From positions 186,001 through 250,000 of the forward strand of contig NZ_LRPC01000012.1 of the NCBI RefSeq assembly GCF_001592965.1: a stretch of 64,000 nt of DNA. Reading direction: 5' to 3'. Both the position numbers and the translations under genes were made by a program. Source of the DNA: Roseivirga spongicola. Its GTDB lineage: Bacteria; Bacteroidota; Bacteroidia; Cytophagales; Cyclobacteriaceae. The stretch's first letter is position 1, and every line of letters starts with the position of its first letter. Below, piece after piece: positions 53,105-61,300 of this stretch. The notes beneath the pieces were generated by a model. The model did no database searches and had not been told where the DNA came from. It saw nothing but the letters and a program-made list of their open reading frames with translations.

Positions 53105-53887
53105 ATGAAAGAACTCATAGCACTTTCACTATTGATGTTTTTAATGGCCTGTGAAGGCAAAAAAGACAATCAAGAAGTTTCAGAGGTTGTAAAGCCGAGC
53201 AATACAGCACATCATATTCCTGAAATAACTGCGGTTTTCGATGCTCACGGAGGCTTCGATACGTGGACTTCATTAAAATCTCTTTCCTATAATAGTGGAG
53301 GTAGTAAAACACTTGTAGAGTTGCAGAATAGGTATACTCGAATTGAGTCAGAAAATCAAACTGTGGGCTTTGATGGAGAGCAAGTTTGGGTTTATCCTGC
53401 TTCTGAAAATGCCGATAGGCAGCGTATGCGTTATAATCTTATGTTTTACTTCTACGCTTTTCCTTTTGTGGTAGGAGACCCTGGAGTGAATTATGAGGTG
53501 ATGGAACCAATGGAGTTGGCTGGCAAAACTTATAATGCTGTGAAGGTGTCTTACAATAATGGCGTGGGAGATTCTCCTAACGACTCATACATTATTTGTT
53601 CGGATCCTGATACCAATAAAATGCATTGGTTGCTCTATACAGCTACTTTTGGTGGTGGGGCAAAAGACAGATATAGTCTGATAAAGTATGAAGGGTGGCA
53701 AAATTTTGAAGGCGTGATGTTGCCAACTTCTTTGCAGTGGTATAGCTATGCAGATGGTGAAGTAGGAGAGCCAAGGGGTAATGCTACTACATTTGAGAAC
53801 ATTCAAGTTTCAAAAGAGTATCCGGCTATGAGTAACTTCCAAATGCCTGAGGGAGCGTCTGTGGCAAATATGCCAGAGGGTAATTAA
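53105..53887 (+). CDS. DUF6503 lipoprotein
   Basis: The 260-residue protein has a lipobox (LLMFLMACEG) and a beta-rich body. Supporting DUF6503 blocks are FDAHGGFDTWTSLKSLSY, QTVGFDGEQVWVYP, RMRYNLMFYFYAFPFVVGDP and HWLLYTATFGGG. These Bacteroidota proteins resemble LolA-like folds and may bind lipids or lipoproteins. It is likely attached to the outer or inner membrane facing the periplasm. It is monocistronic. Confidence 0.8.
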   Translation: MKELIALSLLMFLMACEGKKDNQEVSEVVKPSNTAHHIPEITAVFDAHGGFDTWTSLKSLSYNSGGSKTLVELQNRYTRIESENQTVGFDGEQVWVYPASENADRQRMRYNLMFYFYAFPFVVGDPGVNYEVMEPMELAGKTYNAVKVSYNNGVGDSPNDSYIICSDPDTNKMHWLLYTATFGGGAKDRYSLIKYEGWQNFEGVMLPTSLQWYSYADGEVGEPRGNATTFENIQVSKEYPAMSNFQMPEGASVANMPEGN

Positions 53888-53929
53888 TCAAGGAAGTTAT
53901 TAACTAGAAGTTTACTGGGTTGTTTAGAG

Positions 53930-53962
53930 CAATCTTCTGTTAAGGAGGTTGCTTTTTCGTTT
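53930..53962 (+). terminator. Terminator of the DUF6503 gene
   Basis: AGCAATCTTC ... GGAGGTTGCT forms a stem followed by TTTTTCG, about 45 bases after the stop codon. Confidence 0.6.
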
Positions 53963-54088
53963 TTTAAAAAAGGGTAGTTGTTAAATCAAGCTGATGAGGG
54001 GGGCTTGTCAATTTCAGCTTACACTTTTATAGCTCCGTCATTAAGAATTTACTTGCCATTTTGAGAGGCTTTTTCTCAATTCAAAAAT

Positions 54089-54096
54089 TATTTTTG
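54089..54096 (+). promoter_or_regulatory. Promoter -7 element of the envelope operon (tentative)
   Basis: TATTTTTG matches TAnnTTTG exactly, about 110 bases before the first gene of the operon. The nearest TTTG lies at 54060-54063, giving a spacer of 25 bases, longer than the usual 19-21. The rest of 53963-54193 shows no gene; a nine-codon reading frame (MKKEQLKQC) at 54171-54200 overlaps the alternative start at 54194. Confidence 0.4.
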
Positions 54097-54205
54097 CCGA
54101 ACATATCCGCGTTCAACGGTTTTACGTTAAACGCTCGAATTGGAACACTATTTGTCCAATCAGTTCGAAAATGAAAAAAGAGCAACTTAAACAATGTTAA
54201 TCCAG

Positions 54206-54682
54206 ATGAACAAATCAATTAAATCATTAGCTCTCTTTATGGTTTTAGTTTTAGTATTGGCTTCGTGTAAAAGCAAGAAAGCACTTGTAGATGCACAGCC
54301 TGAGCCAGAACCTATGGAAGAGCCGGCTCCTACTCCAGAACCTGAGCCAGAGCCAGAACCTGAGCCAAGAGATGTAAGAAGCGCACCAGAAGCTACTTTA
54401 GATACTCGTCTTAATAATTACTTCGCTGCTATTGCTTCTGCTTCATCTAACGATGTAGCCAACAGAAACATCAGAGAGGCGCTAGGTCTATTTAGCAATG
54501 GAACGGCACCTGTTCTTATTATAATCTATGCTGCTAATGGCACTGAAGATTACGATGAGCCAACAGATATCACTAAATACCTCAACTACATCAAAGACAC
54601 AGGAAACAATGTGCACAGAGTGAAAGAAGTAGTGAGAGACCCAAGCGGTAAGATTAAGGAATTGGTATTGGTGAAAAAATAA
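54206..54682 (+). CDS. Proline/glutamate-rich lipoprotein (operon gene 1)
   Basis: The 158-residue lipoprotein has a lipobox (VLVLVLASCKSKK) and a linker of Pro-Glu repeats (residues about 35-58). A globular domain follows (LNNYFAAIASASSNDVANRN, TAPVLIIIYAANGTEDYDEP, DITKYLNYIKDTGN). The Pro-Glu stretch is a typical spacer that extends a domain away from the membrane. ATG 54206 gives the better signal than 54194. It is the first of four genes in one operon of envelope proteins. Confidence 0.75.
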   Translation: MNKSIKSLALFMVLVLVLASCKSKKALVDAQPEPEPMEEPAPTPEPEPEPEPEPRDVRSAPEATLDTRLNNYFAAIASASSNDVANRNIREALGLFSNGTAPVLIIIYAANGTEDYDEPTDITKYLNYIKDTGNNVHRVKEVVRDPSGKIKELVLVKK

Positions 54683-54689
54683 GAAGAAA

Positions 54690-55271
54690 ATGAACAGAAG
54701 ATATATTCAATTATTAGCTATCGCCTTCATTGCAGTTTTCACTAGTACTGCGGTAATGGCTCAGAATGCAGTAGATCCGAACAGAGAAAAAGCCATCGAT
54801 TCATTGGCTTTGGAAAAGGTGAAAGATCTCGGTAAGTACATTAAAATTATCGGAAATAAGAGCACTCCATACAACGAGGCTACTCGCGTAATGGATAGGG
54901 CTGAAGAGCTTTTCGCTCCAGGTTCTGAAATGGGTGTTTCATCATTGGCTAAAGAAGAAATCGAATACTACAAGGTAAGAGAGTACTTCCGTAGGTTGAT
55001 GGCCCTGAATTATGATAAAGTAACCATTGAGTGGTACGATGTACACTACATTTCTGACCTTGAAAGACAGCCTGATGGCAGGTATGTTGGTGTAGTAACT
55101 ATTTATCAGAAGTTTGAAGGTACTAATGGTGATAAGTTAGCGTATAAGGATACAACCAAAAAGGACATCACTATATACGTAGAAAAGAAAGAGACTCAGA
55201 TTGCAGGTAGAACTATTGAGTTCTGGGATGTAATTTTGGGTGATATTCGTGTGTCTGAAACTTCGATATGA
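54690..55271 (+). CDS. Secreted protein sharing a domain with the LRR protein (operon gene 2)
   Basis: The 193-residue protein has a signal peptide (LLAIAFIAVFTSTAVMAQ). Its body, from DLGKYIKIIGNKSTPYNEAT to YVGVVTIYQKFEG, aligns by eye with residues about 40-135 of the LRR protein at 56091 (TLAYYFNLLGGTRTSVSEKE ... PYYRVELIRNLEAV). The two are probably paralogous domains. The protein is periplasmic or surface located and its function is unknown. It starts 8 bases after gene 1 and overlaps gene 3 by four bases. Confidence 0.75.
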   Translation: MNRRYIQLLAIAFIAVFTSTAVMAQNAVDPNREKAIDSLALEKVKDLGKYIKIIGNKSTPYNEATRVMDRAEELFAPGSEMGVSSLAKEEIEYYKVREYFRRLMALNYDKVTIEWYDVHYISDLERQPDGRYVGVVTIYQKFEGTNGDKLAYKDTTKKDITIYVEKKETQIAGRTIEFWDVILGDIRVSETSI

Positions 55272-56104
55272 TCAAAAGATTTTTGCTGCTTTCCGGCTTA
55301 TTAGTTCTAGTAATTCAAGGTAATCTACAGGCGCAGATCGTCTCAGAAGACGATGAAATTGAGCGTCAGCTTTTGGCTAGTACAAAGCAACTGAACCAAT
55401 TTTTTAGCAGGTTCAATGGTGAAGAAGATACCAAGGGGAGAGAGTTTGAGCCAGAAGACAGGCAATACAGAAATTCAAGATTAAGAAAAAGATTCCTGAG
55501 CATTCTCTTCGATGAGGAGAATGCCGGGTTTTCTGAATCTTTATTCGAAGAGTTTGTAAATAAAGTTACCAGTGATGATCAGCCTATTTTTCTAGACCTG
55601 CAGGCAAAAGAATGGTTTGCGGTGGTCAATACCACTTTCAGGTATAAAGGAAGGTCTATGCCGCTAACGCTATATATGCAAATCCAAGAAGAGGGGTTGG
55701 GTTATGAATGGGTAATTGCTGATATCTCCTTCGAACCATACAAAACACTCTTCGATAAGCAGAGAGGGCAAACTAAAGAGTTTCTGCATCCTATGAGCCA
55801 TGAGTTAGATTTTATGAACCTGAGAAAAGCAATGGTGAAAGATGGGAGTCCGGAATCATATACATTGGCCGATTTCGAACCAGATTTACTGACTGTGTTC
55901 CTTTACGATGTAAAAATGGGGAATCTGACTTTTGAGACGGTTAATAGATTGAATTATCATTTTTTCTCGGTAGACGGATGGTATTTCTCTCTGAATAATT
56001 TCAATCGTCCTGGCTACAATACAGGATGGCTCATCTCAGATCTGGTGAAAATCAATGCACAACAAAAAGAAGATCTGTTAAAGCTGCTTTATGATAAGAA
56101 ATAA
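55268..56104 (+). CDS. Secreted protein (operon gene 3)
   Basis: The 278-residue protein has a signal peptide (LLLSGLLVLVIQGNLQAQ) and no recognised domain. Its N-terminal region (LLASTKQLNQFFSRFNGEED) is weakly like genes 2 and 4, and it has two longer beta-helical blocks (KEWFAVVNTTFRYKGRSMPL, NRLNYHFFSVDGWYFSLNNF). It overlaps gene 2 and gene 4, so the four are translated as a unit. Confidence 0.7.
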   Translation: MIKRFLLLSGLLVLVIQGNLQAQIVSEDDEIERQLLASTKQLNQFFSRFNGEEDTKGREFEPEDRQYRNSRLRKRFLSILFDEENAGFSESLFEEFVNKVTSDDQPIFLDLQAKEWFAVVNTTFRYKGRSMPLTLYMQIQEEGLGYEWVIADISFEPYKTLFDKQRGQTKEFLHPMSHELDFMNLRKAMVKDGSPESYTLADFEPDLLTVFLYDVKMGNLTFETVNRLNYHFFSVDGWYFSLNNFNRPGYNTGWLISDLVKINAQQKEDLLKLLYDKK

Positions 56105-58517
56105 ACTCATTATTGGGTGTTGCTTCCTGCTGGTTTTCTTTCAAGCTAAAGCACAGGAGTTTGATGCATCTGCTGATCCGAAGATGGAGCAGGCCAAGGG
56201 AATGGTAGAAACATTGGCCTATTATTTCAATCTTTTGGGTGGAACCCGTACCTCGGTTTCTGAGAAAGAGACTATAATTAACAGCAGTTACTTAAAGCTT
56301 TTTGCCAATGAGAAGGTGCAAGTAGAAGATGACTTGCAAGAGAACAGGTCAACAGTAACTTACAAAGATATTCAGGCTTACTTGAAGGATATAGATTTCT
56401 TTTTTGAGGAAGCCGTTTTCGACTTTGAGGTGGAGAAAGTAGAGAAGCTTCAGAAAGATGATCAGAAGCCTTATTACAGAGTAGAACTCATCAGAAACCT
56501 GGAGGCAGTAAGTCTAGGAGGAGAAGAGATTAACTCAACTAAGAAGCGCTATATAGAATTGAATGCTGACGCCAACAATGAGTTGAAAATTGCTAGCATC
56601 TATACTACTAAAATCAGTAAGGAGAAACAGTTAAGAGAGTGGTGGAGTGGACTGACTTTAGAGTGGAAAAAGGTATTTAAAAAGAAATTAGGCTTGGTGT
56701 ATGACAGTCTTTCTAAAGATGAGTTATTCAACTTAGCCACCATAGATTCTCTAGACCTGAAAGGCAACGACCTTATATTGGACTTGGAGCCAATCTATCA
56801 ACTGACCTCCTTAAAGCACTTAAGAATCAGCAATACTTGGGTTAATGACCTAAAGCCGTTGCTGTCTATCAATAAATTGCAGTCGCTAGATGTATCCAAT
56901 ACATCGGTTTTCGATCTACAATATCTAAAATATCACAAAGACATTAGGAAGCTCAATTTGAGTAATAGCCATGTGGAAGATTTCTCAGTGCTAGCAGGTT
57001 TTGATAAACTCACAGAGCTGAATCTGAATGGCATAGCAGGTACTGATCTTTCATTTTTAGAGGGGCTGAATGCCCTTGAAGTATTAAGCTTAGAAGATGC
57101 CAAAGGTATAGATGAGGTGAGTTTTGGTCAGATAAAAAGCTTAAGGTCGCTTCATTTAAAGAATAGCGATATTTCTACTGTTCAGGGGATAGCTGCCATG
57201 AGCCAGCTTAGTTTGTTGGATCTTTCTGCAACAGAAATCACTTCTTTAGCAGGTTTCGAGAACCTTAAAAGTTTGCAGACCCTGAGAATAGACAATACTG
57301 AGATTTCTGATTTGTCTCCATTATTAGATCTGGCTCAACTGAAGATGGTATACGCCAATGGAGCGGCATTGACAGATGAGGCAATTGATAAATTCAATTC
57401 GGCTAGTAGAGCGCTACTTATCACCAATTCAGATCAATTAATGGCTTGGTGGAATGAATTGCCGAGCCCATTGAAGAATAAGTTGGGAGATGTGATGGGC
57501 ACTTTCAGCCCAGAGGTTGAAGATTTATCGGCATTAGTTAGGCTAGACTCTCTAGACGCGAGTCAGTCTGGATTGAAGAGCCTATCTCCACTTACTAGGT
57601 TCCAGTCATTGAAATATTTGAACTTAGATGGTAACCGAATCAGTGTGCTAAACGGTCAAGAGCTTTCTTCTCGCCTAGTGACGCTTAGTGTAAATAATAC
57701 AGACATCAATACGTTGTCTAATCTGTCTTCGCTTAGAAATTTGGAAAGACTTGAAGCCAAGAATACAGCCATTCGTAATCTAGACCAAGTAGCTGAATTA
57801 CCTAAGTTAGAATTGCTAGATGCCGATGGAAGTAATGTTTCTGCTGAACAGGTTGCCGACCTATTAAAGAAAAGGCCGAAGGTGAATATTCGTTTTATGT
57901 CCGATAAATTGCTTACGTGGTGGGCAGATCTTCCTCCAAACTTGAAGCGAGCATTCGGAGACAATGTAAGGCTGTCTTCTCAGCCAGATAGAGATGAACT
58001 TCATACGCTAGTTGCGCAAGAATCTTTAAGTTTTAATGGAGTCAATCTTAATTCTGAGTTTGAAGCATCTCTTCAGCTATTTTTTAGATTGAAAGAGTTA
58101 AAACTTCAGCAGGTGAGAACGAATTTGATTACAGACCTGCCTGAATTGCCTGAGTTAGAAAGCTTAGCCTTATTACAAATGCCTATGGCTGATTTAACAG
58201 GAATTTCCTCAAAATACCCTAGTCTAAAAAGGTTGAATATTACCAATACGGCTGTTGAGGATTTAAGACCGCTTTCTGGGTTAACTGAACTAGAAATGCT
58301 CAATTGCTCAGGAACTAATGTAAAGCGCTTTAGAGGGTTAGAGAACCTTCAGAACATGAAGGAAATTGATTGTTCAAATACCAAAGTATTTAGGTTAGAT
58401 AGACTTTCAGGACTGCAGAATCTTGAGAAAATCACCTGTTTCAACACAGGCTTGCGTCAGAATGATATTGATAAGTTGCTGGAGAGTCTTCCTAATGTTG
58501 AGATTGTTTTCTATTAA
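56091..58517 (+). CDS. Leucine-rich-repeat surface protein (operon gene 4)
   Basis: The 808-residue protein has a signal peptide and an N-terminal domain shared with gene 2 (about residues 35-180). Leucine-rich repeats follow (LKHLRISNTWVNDLKPL, LQSLDVSNTSVFDLQYL, LQTLRIDNTEISDLSPL). A helical motif recurs three times, near residues 184, 452 and 608 (LREWWSGLTLEWKKVFKKKL, LMAWWNELPSPLKNKLG, LLTWWADLPPNLKRAFG), and separates the repeat blocks. LRR proteins bind partners at the cell surface. No other catalytic domain is seen. The partner is unknown. Confidence 0.82.
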   Translation: MIRNKLIIGCCFLLVFFQAKAQEFDASADPKMEQAKGMVETLAYYFNLLGGTRTSVSEKETIINSSYLKLFANEKVQVEDDLQENRSTVTYKDIQAYLKDIDFFFEEAVFDFEVEKVEKLQKDDQKPYYRVELIRNLEAVSLGGEEINSTKKRYIELNADANNELKIASIYTTKISKEKQLREWWSGLTLEWKKVFKKKLGLVYDSLSKDELFNLATIDSLDLKGNDLILDLEPIYQLTSLKHLRISNTWVNDLKPLLSINKLQSLDVSNTSVFDLQYLKYHKDIRKLNLSNSHVEDFSVLAGFDKLTELNLNGIAGTDLSFLEGLNALEVLSLEDAKGIDEVSFGQIKSLRSLHLKNSDISTVQGIAAMSQLSLLDLSATEITSLAGFENLKSLQTLRIDNTEISDLSPLLDLAQLKMVYANGAALTDEAIDKFNSASRALLITNSDQLMAWWNELPSPLKNKLGDVMGTFSPEVEDLSALVRLDSLDASQSGLKSLSPLTRFQSLKYLNLDGNRISVLNGQELSSRLVTLSVNNTDINTLSNLSSLRNLERLEAKNTAIRNLDQVAELPKLELLDADGSNVSAEQVADLLKKRPKVNIRFMSDKLLTWWADLPPNLKRAFGDNVRLSSQPDRDELHTLVAQESLSFNGVNLNSEFEASLQLFFRLKELKLQQVRTNLITDLPELPELESLALLQMPMADLTGISSKYPSLKRLNITNTAVEDLRPLSGLTELEMLNCSGTNVKRFRGLENLQNMKEIDCSNTKVFRLDRLSGLQNLEKITCFNTGLRQNDIDKLLESLPNVEIVFY

Positions 58518-58563
58518 GTTCTCTGCCAACTACTCGGGGTCAATTTTTCTGTAAAAATATAAC

Positions 58564-58638
58564 CGTCATTCCCGCGCAGGCGGGAATCCCCTAAAGAATT
58601 GCAAGAAGCTTGAAATCCCCGCCTACGCGGGGATGACA
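58564..58638. repeat. REP/BIME-like repeat, canonical
   Basis: GTCATTCCCGCGCAGGCGGG then AATCCC, 25 bases, and AATCCCCGCCTACGCGGGG then ATGACA. It is the cleanest copy of the family in the window, sitting between convergent LRR and FabF-like genes. Confidence 0.8.
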
Positions 58639-58649
58639 TTCATTATTGA

Positions 58650-59891
58650 TTACTCAAACCTTTTGAAAATGGCTGTAGCAATATGACCGCCAAAACCGAA
58701 GGTGTTACTCATAGCGTAACGTACATCATGTTTCTCTGCGGTGCCCAAAGTCAAGTCGAATTTATCTCCCCAATCTGAATCAACCTCTTTAGTATTGATT
58801 GTTGGCGGAATGACACCCTCTTGAATAGCCATTATGCTAGCAATAGATTCAATGGCTCCTGCTGCTCCTAGTAAGTGGCCAGTCATAGATTTGGTAGCCG
58901 AAAGCTTCAGGTTTTCGCGCTTACCGAAAACTCTTTCCACGGCTATTAATTCGCTCTGGTCGCCAATAGGAGTGGAGGTAGCGTGCATATTAATGTAGTC
59001 AATGTCTTTTGCTGTTATACCTGCATCTTCCAGTGCCTCATTCATTCCTAGAAAAGCGCCTTCCCCTTCAGGGTGAGTTCCCGTTAAATGGTATGCATCT
59101 GCAGCCATTCCACCTCCTGCAACTTCAGCAATGATGTTAGCACCACGGGCTTTGGCATGTTCATATTCCTCTAGAATTAAGGCTCCGGCTCCTTCGCCAA
59201 CAACAAACCCATCTCGAGTTTTGTCAAACGGTCTGGATGCAGTAGAGGCTTCCTCATTGTTAGTGCTTAGGGCTCTAGAAGCGTTGAAACCGCCCAATCC
59301 AGCCGCAGTTATTGGTGCTTCGGAACCGCCAGTAATAACCATATTGGCTTTTCCCCAACGGATGTAATTGAAGGCGTCAATAATTGCGGTTGTACCAGAG
59401 GCGCAAGCAGATATGCAGGTGAAGTTGATGCCTCGGAGACCGTACTTCATGGAAATAACGCCAGAGGCAATGTCTGCTATTATTTTAGGAATAAAGAATG
59501 GATTGAATTTAGGATTCTCATCTCGCTTTACGTAGTCAATCATTTCCTCGGTAAAGGTTTCTATGCCTCCGTTTCCTGAGCCCCAAACCACTCCAATTTT
59601 GTTTCTGTTTAAACTCTCAAAATCGATATTAGCATTTTTAACAGCCTCTTCTGCCGCAATTAAGGCATAAGAAGTAAAGCGGTCGTATTTGCGCGATTCG
59701 CTTCTCGGGATATGATCATCGATATTAAAGTTCTTTAGTTCACACCCAAAGTGCGTTTTGAATTTACTTGTGTCGAACCGAGTGATTTCTGCCGCTCCAC
59801 TAGTACCAGCCTTGAGGTTGGTCCAATAGTCGTTGATATTGTTTCCGATGGGAGTCAATGCCCCCATTCCAGTGATTACAACTCTTTTCAT
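58650..59891 (-). CDS. Beta-ketoacyl-ACP synthase, FabF-like
   Basis: The 413-residue condensing enzyme has Cys163 (CISACASGTTAI), His in NMHATSTPIGD and the second His in ATKSMTGHLLGAAG. This Cys-His-His triad is that of KAS II. It extends acyl-ACP with malonyl-ACP in fatty acid or polyketide-like synthesis. It is not in a fab gene cluster but is preceded, with a four-base overlap, by a TetR regulator. A specialised, regulated lipid role is likely rather than the housekeeping FabF. Confidence 0.9.
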   Translation of the reverse strand: MKRVVITGMGALTPIGNNINDYWTNLKAGTSGAAEITRFDTSKFKTHFGCELKNFNIDDHIPRSESRKYDRFTSYALIAAEEAVKNANIDFESLNRNKIGVVWGSGNGGIETFTEEMIDYVKRDENPKFNPFFIPKIIADIASGVISMKYGLRGINFTCISACASGTTAIIDAFNYIRWGKANMVITGGSEAPITAAGLGGFNASRALSTNNEEASTASRPFDKTRDGFVVGEGAGALILEEYEHAKARGANIIAEVAGGGMAADAYHLTGTHPEGEGAFLGMNEALEDAGITAKDIDYINMHATSTPIGDQSELIAVERVFGKRENLKLSATKSMTGHLLGAAGAIESIASIMAIQEGVIPPTINTKEVDSDWGDKFDLTLGTAEKHDVRYAMSNTFGFGGHIATAIFKRFE

Positions 59892-60481
59892 TGTTTTAAT
59901 TGCTTTTCTATTATGCTTTTCAAGTAGTTGAGGGTAGTGCCAAAGCTGTTTTTGTTTTGAGTGCTTTTGGCTATTAATATGGAGCCCTCAATTCCGGCTA
60001 TAATTAAATTTGCCATTTCACTGGCATGGACTTCAGCTTTAAATTCACCAGACATTTGCCCTTCAGTGATTACAGCTGCTAGTTCTTTCTTCCAATTAGT
60101 AAAGGTCACGCTTACGCGTTCCTTCAGTAACGGGTAACCATCATCGGCTTCTACTGAGCTATTCATCAGAGCACAGCCTCCATTCTCATACACCTGTTCA
60201 AAACCCTCTTCATAAAAGTTGAAGAACCTTTCCAGTTTATTCCAAGAGTTATCAGTGGTAGTCAGGGCCTTGAAAAGGCCTTTCTGAAAGAACTTAAGGT
60301 TATGTTCAAAACAGGCTACGGCCAAGTTGTCTTTGTCTTTAAAGTTGCCATATATGGCTCCTTTGGTAAGTCCAGTGGCTTCAGTGATATCGGAGAGAGA
60401 CGTACCGTAAGCTCCTTTCTTGTTGAAAATAGGCGCTACACTTTCTACTATAAACTGTCGGGTTCTCTCTGCTTTGGTCAT
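59888..60481 (-). CDS. TetR family regulator
   Basis: The 197-residue repressor has the N-terminal TetR helix-turn-helix (FNKKGAYGTSLSDITEATGL then TKGAIYGNFKDKDNLAVACF) and a helical ligand-binding C-terminus. It overlaps the FabF-like gene, which it probably regulates along with itself through the 18-base palindrome just upstream. The ligand is unknown; fatty acids or acyl-CoA are plausible from the neighbour. Confidence 0.92.
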   Translation of the reverse strand: MTKAERTRQFIVESVAPIFNKKGAYGTSLSDITEATGLTKGAIYGNFKDKDNLAVACFEHNLKFFQKGLFKALTTTDNSWNKLERFFNFYEEGFEQVYENGGCALMNSSVEADDGYPLLKERVSVTFTNWKKELAAVITEGQMSGEFKAEVHASEMANLIIAGIEGSILIAKSTQNKNSFGTTLNYLKSIIEKQLKQ

Positions 60482-60489
60482 TTACAAAA

Positions 60490-60507
60490 ATATACCAATT
60501 GGTATAT
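60490..60507. promoter_or_regulatory. TetR operator (predicted)
   Basis: ATATACCAATTGGTATAT is a perfect 18-base palindrome 8 bases upstream of the tetR start. Its size and position fit a TetR dimer site that would shut off the tetR-fabF-like transcript. Confidence 0.8.
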
Positions 60508-60601
60508 AATTGCAAATAAGTAGTCTCTGAACCTAAGTAAATGCTCAGTTGTGTTCTTGATTAGGACTGTAAGGGCTTGGGTTTTGCAGCTATGGCTAGC
60601 C

Positions 60602-61288
60602 TTATCTTTTCAACGTTTTATCTAGCGCTTTTTCCAATATAGGTTCCATTACTAAGTAACCAGCGGTGTTCGGGTGAACGCCATCGCTCCCTAGTTCGGC
60701 TTTAAGACCGTTTTGTTCGTTAACCATAGCAGAGAAATAATCTACGTAAGTTATCTTATGCTCTTTGGCAAAAGCTTTTAGCTCATCATTAAGATCGATT
60801 ACTTTTTGAGCAGGCTCTAAACCTGGCCTCCAAGGAAAATCATTTGCAGGAAGAACAGAGCATAGCAGTACTTTGATATTATGTGCTTTGGCTAGTTTGG
60901 CCATGGCGAAGATATTGTCGGTAATCATTTTTTGGGTAGTAGGCCCCGTGTTGCCAGCAATGTCATTGATGCCAGCTAAGATTACTACAGCTTCTGGTCT
61001 CAGGTCAATAACATCTTGCGTGAATCTTATGAGCATTTGCGGTGTGGTTTGACCACTAATTCCTCTGTTTACGTAGGGCTTTCCTTCAAAAAACTCAGGC
61101 CTAATATTTTTCCAGCCTTCGGTAATTGAGTTGCCCATAAAAACCACACTCTTTTCTCCCTGAGTTAATGGAGTTAATTGACTGTTTTGCTGTTGATACT
61201 TTTTAAGGTTTGCCCAGTCTTGAGCTTGTGCCGCCTGAATGAACATAATGAATGATAGTAGTATTAGGGTTGGTTGAAGTCTTTTCAC
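60602..61288 (-). CDS. SGNH/GDSL hydrolase (secreted)
   Basis: The 228-residue protein has a signal peptide (LLSFIMFIQAAQAQ) and the SGNH blocks: the nucleophile Ser in VVFMGNSITEGW, Gly in NRGISGQTTPQML, Asn in VILAGINDIAGN, and the Asp-His pair in SDGVHPNTAGY. All four catalytic positions are present. Such enzymes hydrolyse esters, for example acetyl groups on glycans, in the periplasm. It follows the glycogen synthase gene by 12 bases and probably shares its transcript. Confidence 0.9.
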   Translation of the reverse strand: MKRLQPTLILLSFIMFIQAAQAQDWANLKKYQQQNSQLTPLTQGEKSVVFMGNSITEGWKNIRPEFFEGKPYVNRGISGQTTPQMLIRFTQDVIDLRPEAVVILAGINDIAGNTGPTTQKMITDNIFAMAKLAKAHNIKVLLCSVLPANDFPWRPGLEPAQKVIDLNDELKAFAKEHKITYVDYFSAMVNEQNGLKAELGSDGVHPNTAGYLVMEPILEKALDKTLKR

Positions 61289-61300
61289 GTCTATAAGTAT

